Below, one piece after another: positions 1 to 8,875 of a stretch of DNA of 64,000 nt; positions within the stretch are counted from its first letter, which is position 1, and the number at the start of each line of letters is the position of its first letter. The translations under genes and the position numbers were made by a program. The DNA comes from Candidatus Chloroploca asiatica (lineage in GTDB: Bacteria > Chloroflexota > Chloroflexia > Chloroflexales > Chloroflexaceae), in the NCBI RefSeq assembly GCF_002532075.1, contig NZ_LYXE01000046.1, positions 27,978 through 91,977 of the forward strand. Direction: 5' to 3'. The notes below the pieces were generated by a model. It worked only from the letters and a program-made list of their open reading frames with translations, searched no databases and was not told the origin of the DNA.

Positions 1-702
1 CGGGTTAGTGAAGAAGTGTTCGGGGGTACCCTCTTCGACAATCTGGCCGCGATCCATAAAGACAACGCGGTCGGCCACTTCGCGGGCAAAGCCCATTTCG
101 TGGGTGACACAGATCATCGTGATGCCCTCACTTGCGAGCGTCTTCATCACATCGAGCACCTCTTTGACCATCTCGGGATCTAGCGCCGAAGTTGGCTCAT
201 CAAAGAGGATAATGCGCGGATCCATGGCGAGCACGCGGGCGATGGCAACGCGCTGCTGCTGCCCACCCGAAAGCTGTCCAGGGAATTTCAGGGCCTGTTC
301 GACGATGCCGACGCGTTCGAGCAGTTCGAGCGCCCGCTGCTCACTCTCTTTGCGCGTCTTTTTGCGCACCCAGACTGGGGCGAGGGTCACATTTTGCAGC
401 ACCGTCAGGTGAGGAAAGAGATTGAACTGTTGAAAGACCATCCCGACTTCGCGGCGAATGGCATCGATATTGCGAATATCGTTACTCATCTCGATCCCAT
501 CAACAATAATCCGACCCTGCTGATGTTCTTCCAGACGATTGATCGTGCGAATGAAGGTACTCTTGCCGCTACCCGAAGGACCGCAGACAACCACGACTTC
601 ACCTTTCTTCACCCGGATCGAAACATCGTGGAGTGCACGAAAATCACCAAACCATTTACTTACATTCTCGCAAACGATAATATCTTCACTGCTATCACTC
701 AT
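1..702 (-). CDS. aapP: Amino-acid ABC transporter ATP-binding protein, 3' end cut by the window
   Basis: ATPase of a polar amino-acid uptake ABC transporter (AapP/GlnQ family), acting on the cytoplasmic face with AapQ and AapM. The reading frame is open to base 1 and gives 234 residues ending ..EHFFTNP; relatives run only about a dozen residues further. Seen: Walker [11 protein letters not shown]-loop region [12 protein letters not shown], signature [13 protein letters not shown], Walker [15 protein letters not shown] and switch histidine VTHEMG. The start ATG at 702 overlaps the TGA of the permease gene by four bases (ATGA), so it is translationally coupled as the last gene of aapJQMP. All key residues are intact. 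Substrate (general L-amino acids, Glu/Gln/Asp) is inferred from family only. Confidence 0.95.
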   Translation of the reverse strand, partial: MSDSSEDIIVCENVSKWFGDFRALHDVSIRVKKGEVVVVCGPSGSGKSTFIRTINRLEEHQQGRIIVDGIEMSNDIRNIDAIRREVGMVFQQFNLFPHLTVLQNVTLAPVWVRKKTRKESEQRALELLERVGIVEQALKFPGQLSGGQQQRVAIARVLAMDPRIILFDEPTSALDPEMVKEVLDVMKTLASEGITMICVTHEMGFAREVADRVVFMDRGQIVEEGTPEHFFTNP

Positions 703-1925
703 CTTGCACCTCTATTCAGATTCGCCTCGATCTGGCGAGAGCTACGTGACATCGTAAAGCTAAAGATCCAGTAGATCACCGCGACGACAAAGAAGGTCTC
801 GCGCCAGACGCCACCGGGGAAGCCGAGCCATTCAGGTTGCGTATTGATCGCACGGGCAACGCCAAGCAGATCGAGCAGACCAATGATCGCCACGAGTGAG
901 GTGTCCTTAAAGAGCGAGATGAACTGCCCAACGAGCACCGGAATAACCGCTTTGAGGGCCTGCGGCAGGGTGATCAGCAGCGTTGTCTTCACCACATTGA
1001 GGCCGAGCGCACGAGCGGCTTCAACCTGACCTTTGGGGATCGACTGGAGGCCACCGCGCACATTTTCGGCGAGGTAAGCGGCACTAAAGAGCGTCACCGC
1101 GACCACCGCACGCACGACCGCATCAATGCGTACTTCCGAGGGCAAAAAGAGGGGCAGCATCAACTGGGCCATAAAGAGCACGGTAATGAGCGGGACACCA
1201 CGGATCAGTTCAATATAGACCACACAGAAGAACTTCACCACGGGCAGATTGCTACGTCGACCGAGGGCGAGCAAGACTCCAAGGGGGAACGAGAGCACAA
1301 TGCCGCTGACTGCCAGCAACATGGTGAGCATCAAGCCACCCCAGAGGTTGGTTGGCACGGTGGTACCGCCAAAGCCCTGGAGGATCAGGATAATCGTGGG
1401 GTAGGCCAAAAACCAACCGGCAATAATCGGCCAGCGCAACCGCTCACCGCCTGCGCGTCCCGCCGCATAAGCCCCACCGACCAGCACCGCAATACCCACG
1501 AGCACGAGTTCAGTCGTCAGTGGGGCGGGCGGATTTGCCGGGGGCAACTGCGTCCACAGGGCCGTCAGCACAAGCATCATCCCAGCAAAGCCGATTGTCA
1601 GCGCCTGTGCAATCCCGCGCCAGACGCCACCGCTGAGGCCGAGGAGGAGCCCTACGAGGGCGAGGGCCAATTGCGGGCGCCACAACTCAGCCGCAGGATA
1701 ACGACCAACCAGGATCAGACGTCCATTGGAAGCGGCCGCGATCCAGCCCTCGGTGGTAAAGGCCCACTGGAAGAAACCGGTGACAACCTGAAAGACGATC
1801 ACCAGCAAGACGATCGAAATCAGCGAGTTGTACCAGGTACTGAAGAGATTTTTACGCAGCCAGCCAGGAACATCAATCCCTGGTTGGGGCGCACGGGTCT
1901 GACTCTGGGAAACCTCAGTTGCCAT
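699..1925 (-). CDS. aapM: Amino-acid ABC transporter permease AapM-like
   Basis: Inner-membrane permease of the polar amino-acid (HAAT) family, 408 residues, the AapM/second-permease type with an N-terminal extension of several membrane segments (roughly residues 30-180) before the conserved core. The core holds the EAA loop, seen as [25 protein letters not shown], here cited in part as EAARALGLN, and the characteristic [14 protein letters not shown] segment. The ATG at 1925 is preceded by AGGGAG. It lies 8 bases after the AapQ stop and overlaps aapP by 4 bases. It should pair with AapQ as a heterodimeric pore driven by AapP. The size and long N-terminus fit AapM better than the short GlnP-type permeases. 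Confidence 0.92.
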   Translation of the reverse strand: MATEVSQSQTRAPQPGIDVPGWLRKNLFSTWYNSLISIVLLVIVFQVVTGFFQWAFTTEGWIAAASNGRLILVGRYPAAELWRPQLALALVGLLLGLSGGVWRGIAQALTIGFAGMMLVLTALWTQLPPANPPAPLTTELVLVGIAVLVGGAYAAGRAGGERLRWPIIAGWFLAYPTIILILQGFGGTTVPTNLWGGLMLTMLLAVSGIVLSFPLGVLLALGRRSNLPVVKFFCVVYIELIRGVPLITVLFMAQLMLPLFLPSEVRIDAVVRAVVAVTLFSAAYLAENVRGGLQSIPKGQVEAARALGLNVVKTTLLITLPQALKAVIPVLVGQFISLFKDTSLVAIIGLLDLLGVARAINTQPEWLGFPGGVWRETFFVVAVIYWIFSFTMSRSSRQIEANLNRGAR

Positions 1926-1933
1926 GCTACTCC

Positions 1934-3130
1934 CTAACGCTCGACGAGCTGAATGCGCTTGTTATACCAGTTCATAAACAACGACGTCACCAGGCTGACC
2001 GTGAGATACGCCGCCATCACCATCATAATCACCGGCACGGTCTGGCCGGTCTGGTTGAGGGTTGTGCCGGCAATCGAGAAGAGGTCAGGATAGCCAACGG
2101 CGACAGCGAGGCTACTATTTTTGGTCAGATTCAAGTACTGACTGGTCATCGGCGGGATCATAATGCGCAGGGCCTGGGGGAAAATGACCAGACGCAGCGT
2201 CTGCCCAGGGGTAAGACCCAGGGCACGTGCGGCTTCACGTTGCCCCTTATTCACTGCCTGAATGCCGCTACGCACAATTTCACCGATAAAAACCGAGGTG
2301 TAAATGACCAGGCCCGCCAGGAGGGCGGCAAAGCCAGGTGTAAGCCCGATGCCACCGACGAAATTAAAGCGCTGTAGCTCAGGGATCGAGAGGCTCAGGG
2401 GCCACTCGCCATTGGTGAGGCCGACAAAGAGATAGCCAATGGTAACGATGGCACCGGCAAGCAAAAAAGCCTGCGGCATTGCGACACCGGGGCGGTCGCG
2501 GCGGGCAAACTGGATGCGGCGCACCACATAAAAGGCAATGCCTGCCAGCAGACCAAGCCAGAGCCACGGAACCCAGGCGCCAAAGTCACTGCCTGTTTCG
2601 GGCCATGCCATCGTGACCCCGCGGTTATGTAAATAAATCAGCCCAAAAATACTGATACTATCTTGCTGCCGCGGAAAGGTCTGGGTCAGGGCAAGCCACA
2701 TAAAGAGTTGCAGCAAGAGCGGTACGTTGCGCACAATTTCGACATAGACCGTGGCAACATTGCGCAACAGCCAGTTTTCGGAAAGGCGGCTGATGCCCAG
2801 AATGATTCCGATAATGGTGGCGAGGATGACCCCTGCGATGGCGACCCGGATCGTGTTGAGTACCCCAATAAGCAACGCATAGCCATACGTATTGCTTGGG
2901 TCGTAGGCAATAACACTTTCACCAATCGAGAAACTTGCTGGTTGCGAGAGAAAAGCAAAACTTGGGAGGAGATTTGCCTGGCGAAGCCCGGCCATCATCG
3001 TCGTGTAGAAAAACCAGAGCACACCTACGACAAGGACGACAAAGAGTACCTGAAACAAAATAGCCAGAATGCGCGTGTCGCGCCAGAAGGGGATGGTTGT
3101 CTTTTGCACTGGTGGCGCAGCAGTTGCCAT
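1934..3130 (-). CDS. aapQ: Amino-acid ABC transporter permease AapQ-like
   Basis: First permease subunit of the general amino-acid transporter, 398 residues, with a long first periplasmic region (about residues 50-95) between membrane segment 1 and the core, as in AapQ. The EAA loop is visible as [15 protein letters not shown] followed by PQALR, and the core motif EIVRNVPLLLQLFMW is clear. The start at 3130 has the strong Shine-Dalgarno GAGAGGAG. Upstream lies a stem-loop (3159-3184) separating it from the binding-protein gene aapJ; downstream aapM follows after 8 bases. Membrane-embedded partner of AapM. Substrate specificity cannot be read from the sequence. Confidence 0.92.
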   Translation of the reverse strand: MATAAPPVQKTTIPFWRDTRILAILFQVLFVVLVVGVLWFFYTTMMAGLRQANLLPSFAFLSQPASFSIGESVIAYDPSNTYGYALLIGVLNTIRVAIAGVILATIIGIILGISRLSENWLLRNVATVYVEIVRNVPLLLQLFMWLALTQTFPRQQDSISIFGLIYLHNRGVTMAWPETGSDFGAWVPWLWLGLLAGIAFYVVRRIQFARRDRPGVAMPQAFLLAGAIVTIGYLFVGLTNGEWPLSLSIPELQRFNFVGGIGLTPGFAALLAGLVIYTSVFIGEIVRSGIQAVNKGQREAARALGLTPGQTLRLVIFPQALRIMIPPMTSQYLNLTKNSSLAVAVGYPDLFSIAGTTLNQTGQTVPVIMMVMAAYLTVSLVTSLFMNWYNKRIQLVER

Positions 3131-3158
3131 CGATTGCTCCTCTCACATCATAAAGAGT

Positions 3159-3184
3159 GGCCCGTCTGCCAACGCAGACGGGCC
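3159..3184 (-). terminator. Stem-loop between aapJ and aapQ (likely attenuator)
   Basis: Perfect 11-bp inverted repeat GGCCCGTCTGC / GCAGACGGGCC with a 4-base loop, followed on the minus strand by CACTCTTTAT. It sits in the 64-base gap between the binding-protein gene and the first permease gene. In ABC operons such hairpins usually let most transcripts end after, or stabilise, the binding-protein message. That role is inferred. Confidence 0.7.
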
Positions 3185-3194
3185 GAGGGGCTTT

Positions 3195-4358
3195 CTAGCG
3201 GAAGGGCGGTGAGTAGAGCAACCCACCATCGGTGTAGAGCGCGTTCTGGCCGCGGGGCAGGTTGAACGGCGTCTCGGGGCCAAGGTTCTGGTTATAGATC
3301 TCTTCGTAGTTGCCAACATTGCTAATGATGCGGGCAGCGAAGTCATTGGGCAGACCAATGCCCTGACCAAGCTCACCCTCGACGCCAAGGAAGCGGCGAA
3401 TGTCGGGGTTGTCACTGCTCAGGAAGTCGCCAATGTTCTCGGAAGTGATGCCGAATTCCTCAGCCTGAATGGTCGCGAGCACGATCCAGTTGATTGCATC
3501 GGCCCACTGCGCATCGCCCTGCAACACGGAAGGTGCAAGCGGCTCCTTCGACATGGTCACGTCGAGGATCTTGTGGTCGGCCGGCACAGCCAGCTTGGTC
3601 TGATAGCTCACCAAGCCCGACTTGTCGGTGGTGAAGCCGTCACACTGACCGGCATCGTAGGCGGCAGCCGTCTGGTCGGCATCCTCAAACACCTGCGGGG
3701 TGAAGTTCACACCGATGGCGCGGAAGTTGTCAGCCAGGTTCAACTCGGTGGTCGTCCCACTCTGCACACAGATGGTGGCACCCTCCATGTCCTCCAGGGT
3801 TTCGATGCCGCTGTCGATACGTACCATCATGCCCTGGCCGTCGTAGAAGGTCACGGGGCCAAAGTCAAGGCCGACCGACCCATCGCGGGTCAGCGTCCAG
3901 GTCGTGTTGCGGATCAGCACGTCGACCTCACCCGTCTGCACCGCAGTGAACCGCTCCTGGGCGGTCAGCGGGCGGAACTGAACGGCGGTGGGATCATCGA
4001 AGAGAGCGGCGGCAACAGCGCGGCAGAAGTCAACATCGAAACCGCTGAACTCGCCAGCGCTATCAACGTTGCCAAAGCCAGGCAATACCTGGTTGACACC
4101 ACAGATCAACTCACCACGGGTAAGAATGGTCTGGATGCGCCCACCAGCGGTTGGCTGCTGGGTCTCACCGCCAGCGGGCGGGGCCGTGGTCGCGGGCGGG
4201 GCCTCGGTAGCTGTCGGCGCCGCCGTATCAGCGGGGGCTGCCGGTGCCGACGTATCGGCGGGAGCGGGCGAGGCCGGGGCCTGGGGAGTTTGTCCACCAC
4301 ACGCTGCCAGAATCATGGCAAGCGCTCCGACGAGAACGATCAGAAGCTGTCGTTTCAT
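3195..4358 (-). CDS. aapJ: Amino-acid ABC transporter substrate-binding lipoprotein
   Basis: Extracytoplasmic solute-binding protein (family 3) that delivers amino acids to AapQM, 387 residues. N-terminal signal peptide with lipobox LAAC (Cys20), so membrane-anchored as a lipoprotein, then a low-complexity Ala/Pro/Thr linker to about residue 70, then the binding domain starting near RGELICGVN with typical GFDVDFCRAVAAALF and ..EVDVLIRNTTWTLTRD blocks, which are characteristic of AapJ/BztA. The Pro/Thr linker is longer than in proteobacterial AapJ and resembles linkers of Gram-positive-type lipoproteins. Start ATG at 4358 follows GGACAGGAG. First gene of the operon; regulatory repeats lie in the upstream gap. 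Confidence 0.94.
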   Translation of the reverse strand: MKRQLLIVLVGALAMILAACGGQTPQAPASPAPADTSAPAAPADTAAPTATEAPPATTAPPAGGETQQPTAGGRIQTILTRGELICGVNQVLPGFGNVDSAGEFSGFDVDFCRAVAAALFDDPTAVQFRPLTAQERFTAVQTGEVDVLIRNTTWTLTRDGSVGLDFGPVTFYDGQGMMVRIDSGIETLEDMEGATICVQSGTTTELNLADNFRAIGVNFTPQVFEDADQTAAAYDAGQCDGFTTDKSGLVSYQTKLAVPADHKILDVTMSKEPLAPSVLQGDAQWADAINWIVLATIQAEEFGITSENIGDFLSSDNPDIRRFLGVEGELGQGIGLPNDFAARIISNVGNYEEIYNQNLGPETPFNLPRGQNALYTDGGLLYSPPFR

Positions 4359-4399
4359 TTGGTCTCCTGTCCCTTAACATATGCTCTACGCAGTGACTC

Positions 4400-4422
4400 G
4401 GCATTGAAACGGTATCAATGCC
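4400..4422. promoter_or_regulatory. Inverted repeat upstream of aapJ, candidate operator
   Basis: Perfect 8-bp inverted repeat GGCATTGA / TCAATGCC with a 7-base spacer, 42 bases upstream of the aapJ start. Size and position suit a dimeric repressor or activator of the amino-acid transporter. No matching regulator gene is adjacent, and no strong promoter hexamers were identified next to it. Confidence 0.35.
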
Positions 4423-4549
4423 ACGTCACCACAACGAACCCAATGGGATGACTTCAGCGTAGCAAGCTGAAAAGTGGCACTCACGGCCGGGGTGTTTTGT
4501 GAATTTGTCACACTGGAATTGAACCCAATTGTACCATAAACCGGGGCAA

Positions 4550-4559
4550 TGTTGCAACA
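4550..4559. promoter_or_regulatory. TGTTGCAACA palindrome upstream of dhaR
   Basis: Ten-base perfect palindrome TGTTGCAACA in the divergent gap between aapJ and dhaR, 129 bases upstream of the dhaR start. It shares the TGTTGCA/TGCAACA half-site with the larger palindrome at 6583-6599 upstream of glpF. This suggests one factor, possibly DhaR itself, binds at both places (inference). Confidence 0.4.
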
Positions 4560-4570
4560 GTACAAATGCT

Positions 4571-4609
4571 GCTGGTCGGTTGAGCGCCTATGGCGCTCAA
4601 CCGACCAGC
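4571..4609. repeat. 18-bp perfect hairpin in the aapJ-dhaR divergent gap
   Basis: Perfect inverted repeat with 18-bp arms (4571-4588 and 4592-4609, beginning GCTGGTCGG) and a 3-base loop. It resembles the long hairpins at gene ends elsewhere in the window, but here it lies between two divergent genes where no terminator is needed unless upstream start sites overlap. The rest of the 329-base gap (4359-4687) holds the two palindromes listed separately and nothing that looks coding. Confidence 0.6.
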
Positions 4610-4687
4610 GCGAGCAAAATACCTGGCGCTGCAACCCCAATGCAGTAGAATAGATTTAAGGGCCTGGCGATTGATAAGGAATGAAAA

Positions 4688-6580
4688 ATGATGACCCCTC
4701 TTCTTCGTCATGCGTGGCAACGGTGCCTTGCCCGTGGGCAGGCCGTGGATCAACCCCTGACTGGGCAAGCGGCGCTGGAGGCGCACCAACAGCAATTGCT
4801 CGCCCTGGCACGCTCGTCGATTGAGGATTTGTACCAGTTGATCGAGCGCCCCGGGTTTGCGGTGTTGCTCGCTGATGCGTCAGCTTGTGTTGTTGAGCTT
4901 GCTGGTGATCCCACGTTGCTTGAACTGGCGTTGCAGTGTGGCGTGCGCCCACTTGTCCAGTTAGAAGAGACGGTGGCTGGCACAAATGCGGTCGATCTTG
5001 CACTGCGTGAGGCGCAACCGCTCTGGACGGTGGGCGAGGAGCATTATCATCTGCGTTTGCGCCCCCTTGCGCTCGCTGCCGCACCTTTCTTTCGTGCCGA
5101 GGGCGATCCGATGGGAGTGATCGCGCTCCTGATGGCCGCCCCGGATGCCCATCCCTATGCGCTCGGCATGGCGATTGCCGCTGCCCAGGCCTTGCAGAGT
5201 CAGTTGCGTGCTGAACAGTTGCTCGCCGAGGCCAATGATCAACTGGCTGAACTCTATGCGGTGCTGGAGGCGATGAGCGAGGGGGTGATCTTTGTTGGTC
5301 CCAATGAAGAGATCCGGCGCATCAATAGCCACGCTGCCGGTCTGCTGGGGGTGAGTGTCCGGAGTGTCGCCGGGCGTCCGTTTGTCCTGGTGCTCAATCC
5401 ACCACCGCTCGTGTATCAGGCGTTGCAGGAAGGTAGTGAACTTGTCGAGCAAGAAGTTCTCTGGCCAGTGCGTAAAGGAGTCAACGGTCTGGTCTGCGCG
5501 TTGCGTCCGGTGCATGATTATGGCGGGCGTTACCTCGGTGCCCTGGTGACACTGCGCCCCACGCAGAGCCTCCACCGTCTGGTGCAGCGGGTCGTTGGGG
5601 CCGAAGCGCGGTTCACCTTCCGCGATATCATTGGGCAGAGTCCCGTGATGCTGGCGGCATTGCATCAGGCCCACTTGGCGGCGAATGGCGCGGGGAGCAT
5701 TTTGCTGCGTGGTGAGGCGGGCGTCGGCAAAGAGGTACTTGCGCAGGCAATCCATAATGCAAGTGCGCGTGCCGAGGGTCCCTTTGTGGGCTTGAATTGT
5801 GCAGCGGTGCCCCGACCACTGCTTGCTGGTGAATTATTTGGCGTCGAGGGCAATCCACTTGATGCCCGTCATCATGGCCGCCCCGGGAAGATTGAACTCG
5901 CCCAGGGGGGCGTGCTCTATCTCGAAGATGTTGATGCCTTGCCGATGGAGTTGCAGACGGGCCTGCTGCGGGCGATTGAGATGCGACGGATGATGCGCAG
6001 CGGCAGTGTCCGGGTGGTGCCAATTGATGTGCGGATTATTGCAACGGCTAGCAGCGATCTCGAACGCCATGTCTATGAAGGACGCTTTCGTGCGGATCTG
6101 CTGGCGCGCCTGTCAACCTTAGAAGTGGTGATTCCTCCACTGCGCGAGCGCGGCGACGATCTGTTGTTACTGGTAACCCATCTGCTGAGCCTGCTTGGCG
6201 AGCGTCTGGGGCGACAGGTTGCCCTGGCTCCCGAGGCGTTGCATGCGTTACAGGTCTATCCGTGGCCTGGCAATGTGCGCGAGCTTGAATTGGTGCTTGA
6301 ACGGGCGCTGTCGAGTAGCGAGAAGAGTGTGCTGACCCTCGATGATCTTCCGCCAGGCATTGCGCGGGGGGCCATGCCACTCGATGTTCCGCCGATCGCA
6401 CGGCTTGAGGAACATAACCGCTTTAGCGAGCGTGATGCTATTCTGCGGGCCGGGCGCCAGGCGAGTGGGCACCTTGGACGGACGGCGGCGCTGCTTGGCA
6501 TCAGTCGGGCAACGCTCTGGCGCAAAATGACCCGCTATGGCCTCGCTCGTGATGATTTCTGGACAGGCTTTGTGAAATAA
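4688..6580 (+). CDS. dhaR: DhaR-like enhancer-binding-type transcriptional regulator
   Basis: Probable activator of the downstream glycerol/dihydroxyacetone genes, 630 residues, the length and layout of DhaR/AcoR. Order: GAF-like sensor (about 20-180), PAS domain (about 195-290, LEAMSEGVIFVG), AAA+ domain (about 310-545) with Walker A GEAGVGKE (342-349) and ..GGVLYLEDVDAL Walker B, and a C-terminal Fis-type helix-turn-helix (about 582-617, LGRTAALLGISRATLWRKM). The GAFTGA loop needed to contact sigma-54 is absent: after ELFG comes VEGNPLDARHHG. E. coli DhaR works with sigma-70 and responds to DhaK and DhaL, so a similar mode is plausible. Start has AAGGA 6 bases upstream. Same strand as the operon that begins 488 bases on. 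Confidence 0.82.
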   Translation: MMTPLLRHAWQRCLARGQAVDQPLTGQAALEAHQQQLLALARSSIEDLYQLIERPGFAVLLADASACVVELAGDPTLLELALQCGVRPLVQLEETVAGTNAVDLALREAQPLWTVGEEHYHLRLRPLALAAAPFFRAEGDPMGVIALLMAAPDAHPYALGMAIAAAQALQSQLRAEQLLAEANDQLAELYAVLEAMSEGVIFVGPNEEIRRINSHAAGLLGVSVRSVAGRPFVLVLNPPPLVYQALQEGSELVEQEVLWPVRKGVNGLVCALRPVHDYGGRYLGALVTLRPTQSLHRLVQRVVGAEARFTFRDIIGQSPVMLAALHQAHLAANGAGSILLRGEAGVGKEVLAQAIHNASARAEGPFVGLNCAAVPRPLLAGELFGVEGNPLDARHHGRPGKIELAQGGVLYLEDVDALPMELQTGLLRAIEMRRMMRSGSVRVVPIDVRIIATASSDLERHVYEGRFRADLLARLSTLEVVIPPLRERGDDLLLLVTHLLSLLGERLGRQVALAPEALHALQVYPWPGNVRELELVLERALSSSEKSVLTLDDLPPGIARGAMPLDVPPIARLEEHNRFSERDAILRAGRQASGHLGRTAALLGISRATLWRKMTRYGLARDDFWTGFVK

Positions 6581-6582
6581 AA

Positions 6583-6599
6583 TGCAACATGTTGTTGCA
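6583..6599. promoter_or_regulatory. 7-3-7 palindrome upstream of glpF, candidate DhaR site
   Basis: TGCAACATGTTGTTGCA is a perfect 7-bp inverted repeat with a 3-base spacer, just after the dhaR stop and about 42 bases upstream of the -35 box at 6641. Position fits an upstream activator site; the half-site recurs at 4550-4559. Binding by DhaR is inferred. Confidence 0.45.
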
Positions 6600-6640
6600 A
6601 TAATGAAACAATTTTCAGGATAACTCCACTGTGCAAATGC

Positions 6641-6670
6641 TTGACGTTGCTAGTGCCAATCTGCTATGCT
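6641..6670 (+). promoter_or_regulatory. Sigma-70-type promoter candidate for the glp/dha operon
   Basis: TTGACG (6641-6646), 18-base spacer, TATGCT (6665-6670). This would start transcription near 6677 and leave a leader of about 390 bases before glpF. A weaker second candidate, TTGTTT-17-TATCAA (6986-7014), lies closer. The rest of the 488-base gap 6581-7068 holds two palindromes and nothing convincingly coding. Confidence 0.45.
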
Positions 6671-6846
6671 TGGCTGTGTCAGGCACATCCTGGTATATCA
6701 AAGCTGGCTATCTCTTGCAACTCAACGACGAGCGGCACCTTCTACTTCTTCTTAGCAATACCTCTCTGGATCAGAGGGGACAGTTGCAGTGATTTTCCAT
6801 CTGCTTGTCTTGTTGCACGAACGCGTGGATCACTTTTTCTCCGTGA

Positions 6847-6863
6847 CCGATCAGTGTGATCGG
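6847..6863. promoter_or_regulatory. Second 7-3-7 palindrome in the glpF leader
   Basis: CCGATCAGTGTGATCGG is a perfect 7-bp inverted repeat with a 3-base spacer, 205 bases upstream of the glpF start and downstream of the promoter candidate. Same geometry as the repeat at 6583 but a different half-site, so it could be the operator of a second regulator, for example a repressor acting as a roadblock. Confidence 0.35.
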
Positions 6864-7068
6864 AGCTGGCTTTGCGATGTCCAAAAAGCTTTCCACTGCA
6901 TGTCCGAGAGGGGGTGAAAATCAATTGGTCGTAGGTTGACCTTGATGGTCACCATGTGGCGTGTCGGCCTTACCAGAGCAACGCCTTGTTTTGCTCGGCG
7001 CGGTCTTGTATCAATGATGATTCGCACAGTCGCTGGTTTTCGTGTTTCACAGAAGAAGGACAGAACCT

Positions 7069-7803
7069 ATGCCCTCCTCGTTTGTGGGTGAACTCTTTGG
7101 GACAATGATCCTAGTTTTGCTCGGCAATGGTGTGGTTGCGAACGTGGTCTTGAATCAAACCAAAGGCAATAGTGCTGGCTGGATTGTGATTACCACCGGT
7201 TGGGCTTTTGCGGTTATGTCCGGTGTCTTTACCGCTGCTGCGCTTGGTAGCCCCGGGGCAGATCTGAACCCTGCTGTCACGATTGCTGTGATGGTGCGTG
7301 GTGGGTACGATGTAATGACTGGCCTGCTGCACATGGTCGCACAGGTTATAGGGGCAATTCTTGGGGCGACGCTGGTCTGGTTGGCCTATCTGCCACACTG
7401 GCCGGTGACCAAAGATCCTGGGGCGAAGTTGGCTTGTTTTAGCACAGGGCCAGCGATTCGTAATCCAACCTCGAATGTTATCACTGAGGTCATCGGTACG
7501 TTTGTCCTCGTCTTTGTGATTTTTGCGATCTTTAGCGCTAACGGCGCAACGGCTGGATCGCCGGCTTCGGGTGTTGGCCCGTATCTGGTGGCAAGCCTGG
7601 TGTGGGGCATTGGCCTCTCGCTTGGTGGTCCAACGGGGTATGCGATTAACCCGGCGCGTGACCTTGGCCCGCGCATTGCCCATGCGATTCTACCGATTGC
7701 GGGCAAGGGCGACTCGGATTGGTCTTACTCGTGGGTGCCTGTGGTTGGCCCGCTGATTGGTGGGGTGATTGCCGCGGTGCTGGCGATAGCGTTGGGAATG
7801 TAA
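7069..7803 (+). CDS. glpF: Glycerol uptake facilitator (aquaglyceroporin)
   Basis: MIP-family channel for passive glycerol entry across the membrane, 244 residues with six membrane segments. Both pore half-helix motifs are present: LNPAVTIAV in the first half and [11 protein letters not shown] in the second, the Asp after NPAR being typical of glycerol facilitators rather than water channels. The ATG at 7069 is preferred over an upstream in-frame ATG at 7042 because AGAAGGA lies 8 bases before it and the conserved start SFVGELFGT follows immediately. First structural gene of the operon, 25 bases before dhaK. Confidence 0.94.
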   Translation: MPSSFVGELFGTMILVLLGNGVVANVVLNQTKGNSAGWIVITTGWAFAVMSGVFTAAALGSPGADLNPAVTIAVMVRGGYDVMTGLLHMVAQVIGAILGATLVWLAYLPHWPVTKDPGAKLACFSTGPAIRNPTSNVITEVIGTFVLVFVIFAIFSANGATAGSPASGVGPYLVASLVWGIGLSLGGPTGYAINPARDLGPRIAHAILPIAGKGDSDWSYSWVPVVGPLIGGVIAAVLAIALGM

Positions 7804-7828
7804 ACGACGTTGCAAGAGGAGATCTTCA

Positions 7829-8830
7829 ATGAAGAAGTTGATCAATGCACCCGAGCAGGTCGTCAAAGAAGCGCTCGCGGGCATGGCTGATGCCCATGCC
7901 GATCTGCTGACGGTGCATTACGACCCCGATTTCATCGTGCGCGCTGATGCGCCAATTGCGAATAAAGTTGGTCTGGTGTCGGGTGGAGGTTCGGGCCACG
8001 AGCCAATGCACGGTGGTTTTGTGGGCAAGGGCATGCTTGATGCCGCCTGCCCCGGGGCGGTCTTTACCTCGCCGGTGCCCGATCAGATGCTCGCGGCAAC
8101 CAAGGCGGTCAGTGCGGGCAAGGGTGTTTTGCACATTGTCAAGAACTATACCGGCGACGTGATGAACTTCGAGATGGCCGCTGAACTGGCGGCTGCCGAG
8201 GGTATTGAAGTTGCGAGTGTGGTGACGAACGATGACGTGGCGGTCAAAGATAGCCTCTATACCGCAGGACGGCGTGGGGTTGGCGTGACGGTGCTGATGG
8301 AGAAGATTGTCGGGGGCGCTGCCGAAGCAGGGGCTGATCTCGCTGAGGTCAAACGCCTGGCCGAGAAGGTGAATGCCCACGGACGTAGCATGGGCATGGC
8401 GCTCACCAGTTGTGTGGTGCCCCATGCGGGCAAGCCAACCTTCGATCTGCCCGACGATGAGATGGAGATCGGCATTGGCATTCACGGTGAGCCAGGTCGT
8501 ACGCGGGTGAAGGTGGGCCATGCCGCCGATATCGCCGCGATGCTGGCTGCGCCAATCCTTGAGGATCTGCCGTTCAAGCAGGGCGACCATGTGCTGGCGT
8601 TTGTCAATGGCATGGGTGGCACACCGTTGATCGAGCTCTATCTGATGTACAACGAGCTGAATAAGATCCTGGCAGGCCAGGGGATCACGATTAGTCGCCG
8701 GCTGATCGGGAGCTATATCACCTCGCTTGAGATGGCTGGGTGCTCGTTCACCTTGCTCAAGCTGGATGATGAGTTGACGAAGTTTTGGGATGCGCCCGTG
8801 CTGACGCCTGCACTCCGTTGGGGCTATTAA
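7829..8830 (+). CDS. dhaK: PTS-dependent dihydroxyacetone kinase, substrate-binding subunit DhaK
   Basis: Binds dihydroxyacetone covalently for phosphoryl transfer from ADP/ATP held on DhaL; cytoplasmic. 333 residues, close to E. coli DhaK (356). Conserved blocks: [38 protein letters not shown] and [10 protein letters not shown]; the histidine of the last (His219) matches the residue that forms a hemiaminal with the substrate (His218 in E. coli numbering as I recall it). Start has AGAGGAG 8 bases upstream. Followed by dhaL. The presence of DhaL and DhaM in the same locus shows the PTS type rather than the single-chain ATP type. Confidence 0.96.
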   Translation: MKKLINAPEQVVKEALAGMADAHADLLTVHYDPDFIVRADAPIANKVGLVSGGGSGHEPMHGGFVGKGMLDAACPGAVFTSPVPDQMLAATKAVSAGKGVLHIVKNYTGDVMNFEMAAELAAAEGIEVASVVTNDDVAVKDSLYTAGRRGVGVTVLMEKIVGGAAEAGADLAEVKRLAEKVNAHGRSMGMALTSCVVPHAGKPTFDLPDDEMEIGIGIHGEPGRTRVKVGHAADIAAMLAAPILEDLPFKQGDHVLAFVNGMGGTPLIELYLMYNELNKILAGQGITISRRLIGSYITSLEMAGCSFTLLKLDDELTKFWDAPVLTPALRWGY

Positions 8831-8875
8831 TGTCAGAGTATGTCGGGTGACAACAACGGTAAGGTAGAGGTAGCT

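Noticed and set aside
4688..6580. Classical sigma-54-dependent activator
   Set aside because: GAFTGA loop is absent and no -24/-12 promoter was seen upstream of glpF, so I call it DhaR-like and sigma-70 compatible.
6641..6859. Possible small gene of 72 codons upstream of glpF
   Set aside because: Its start codon region coincides with the best promoter box, there is no ribosome site, and the product resembles nothing.
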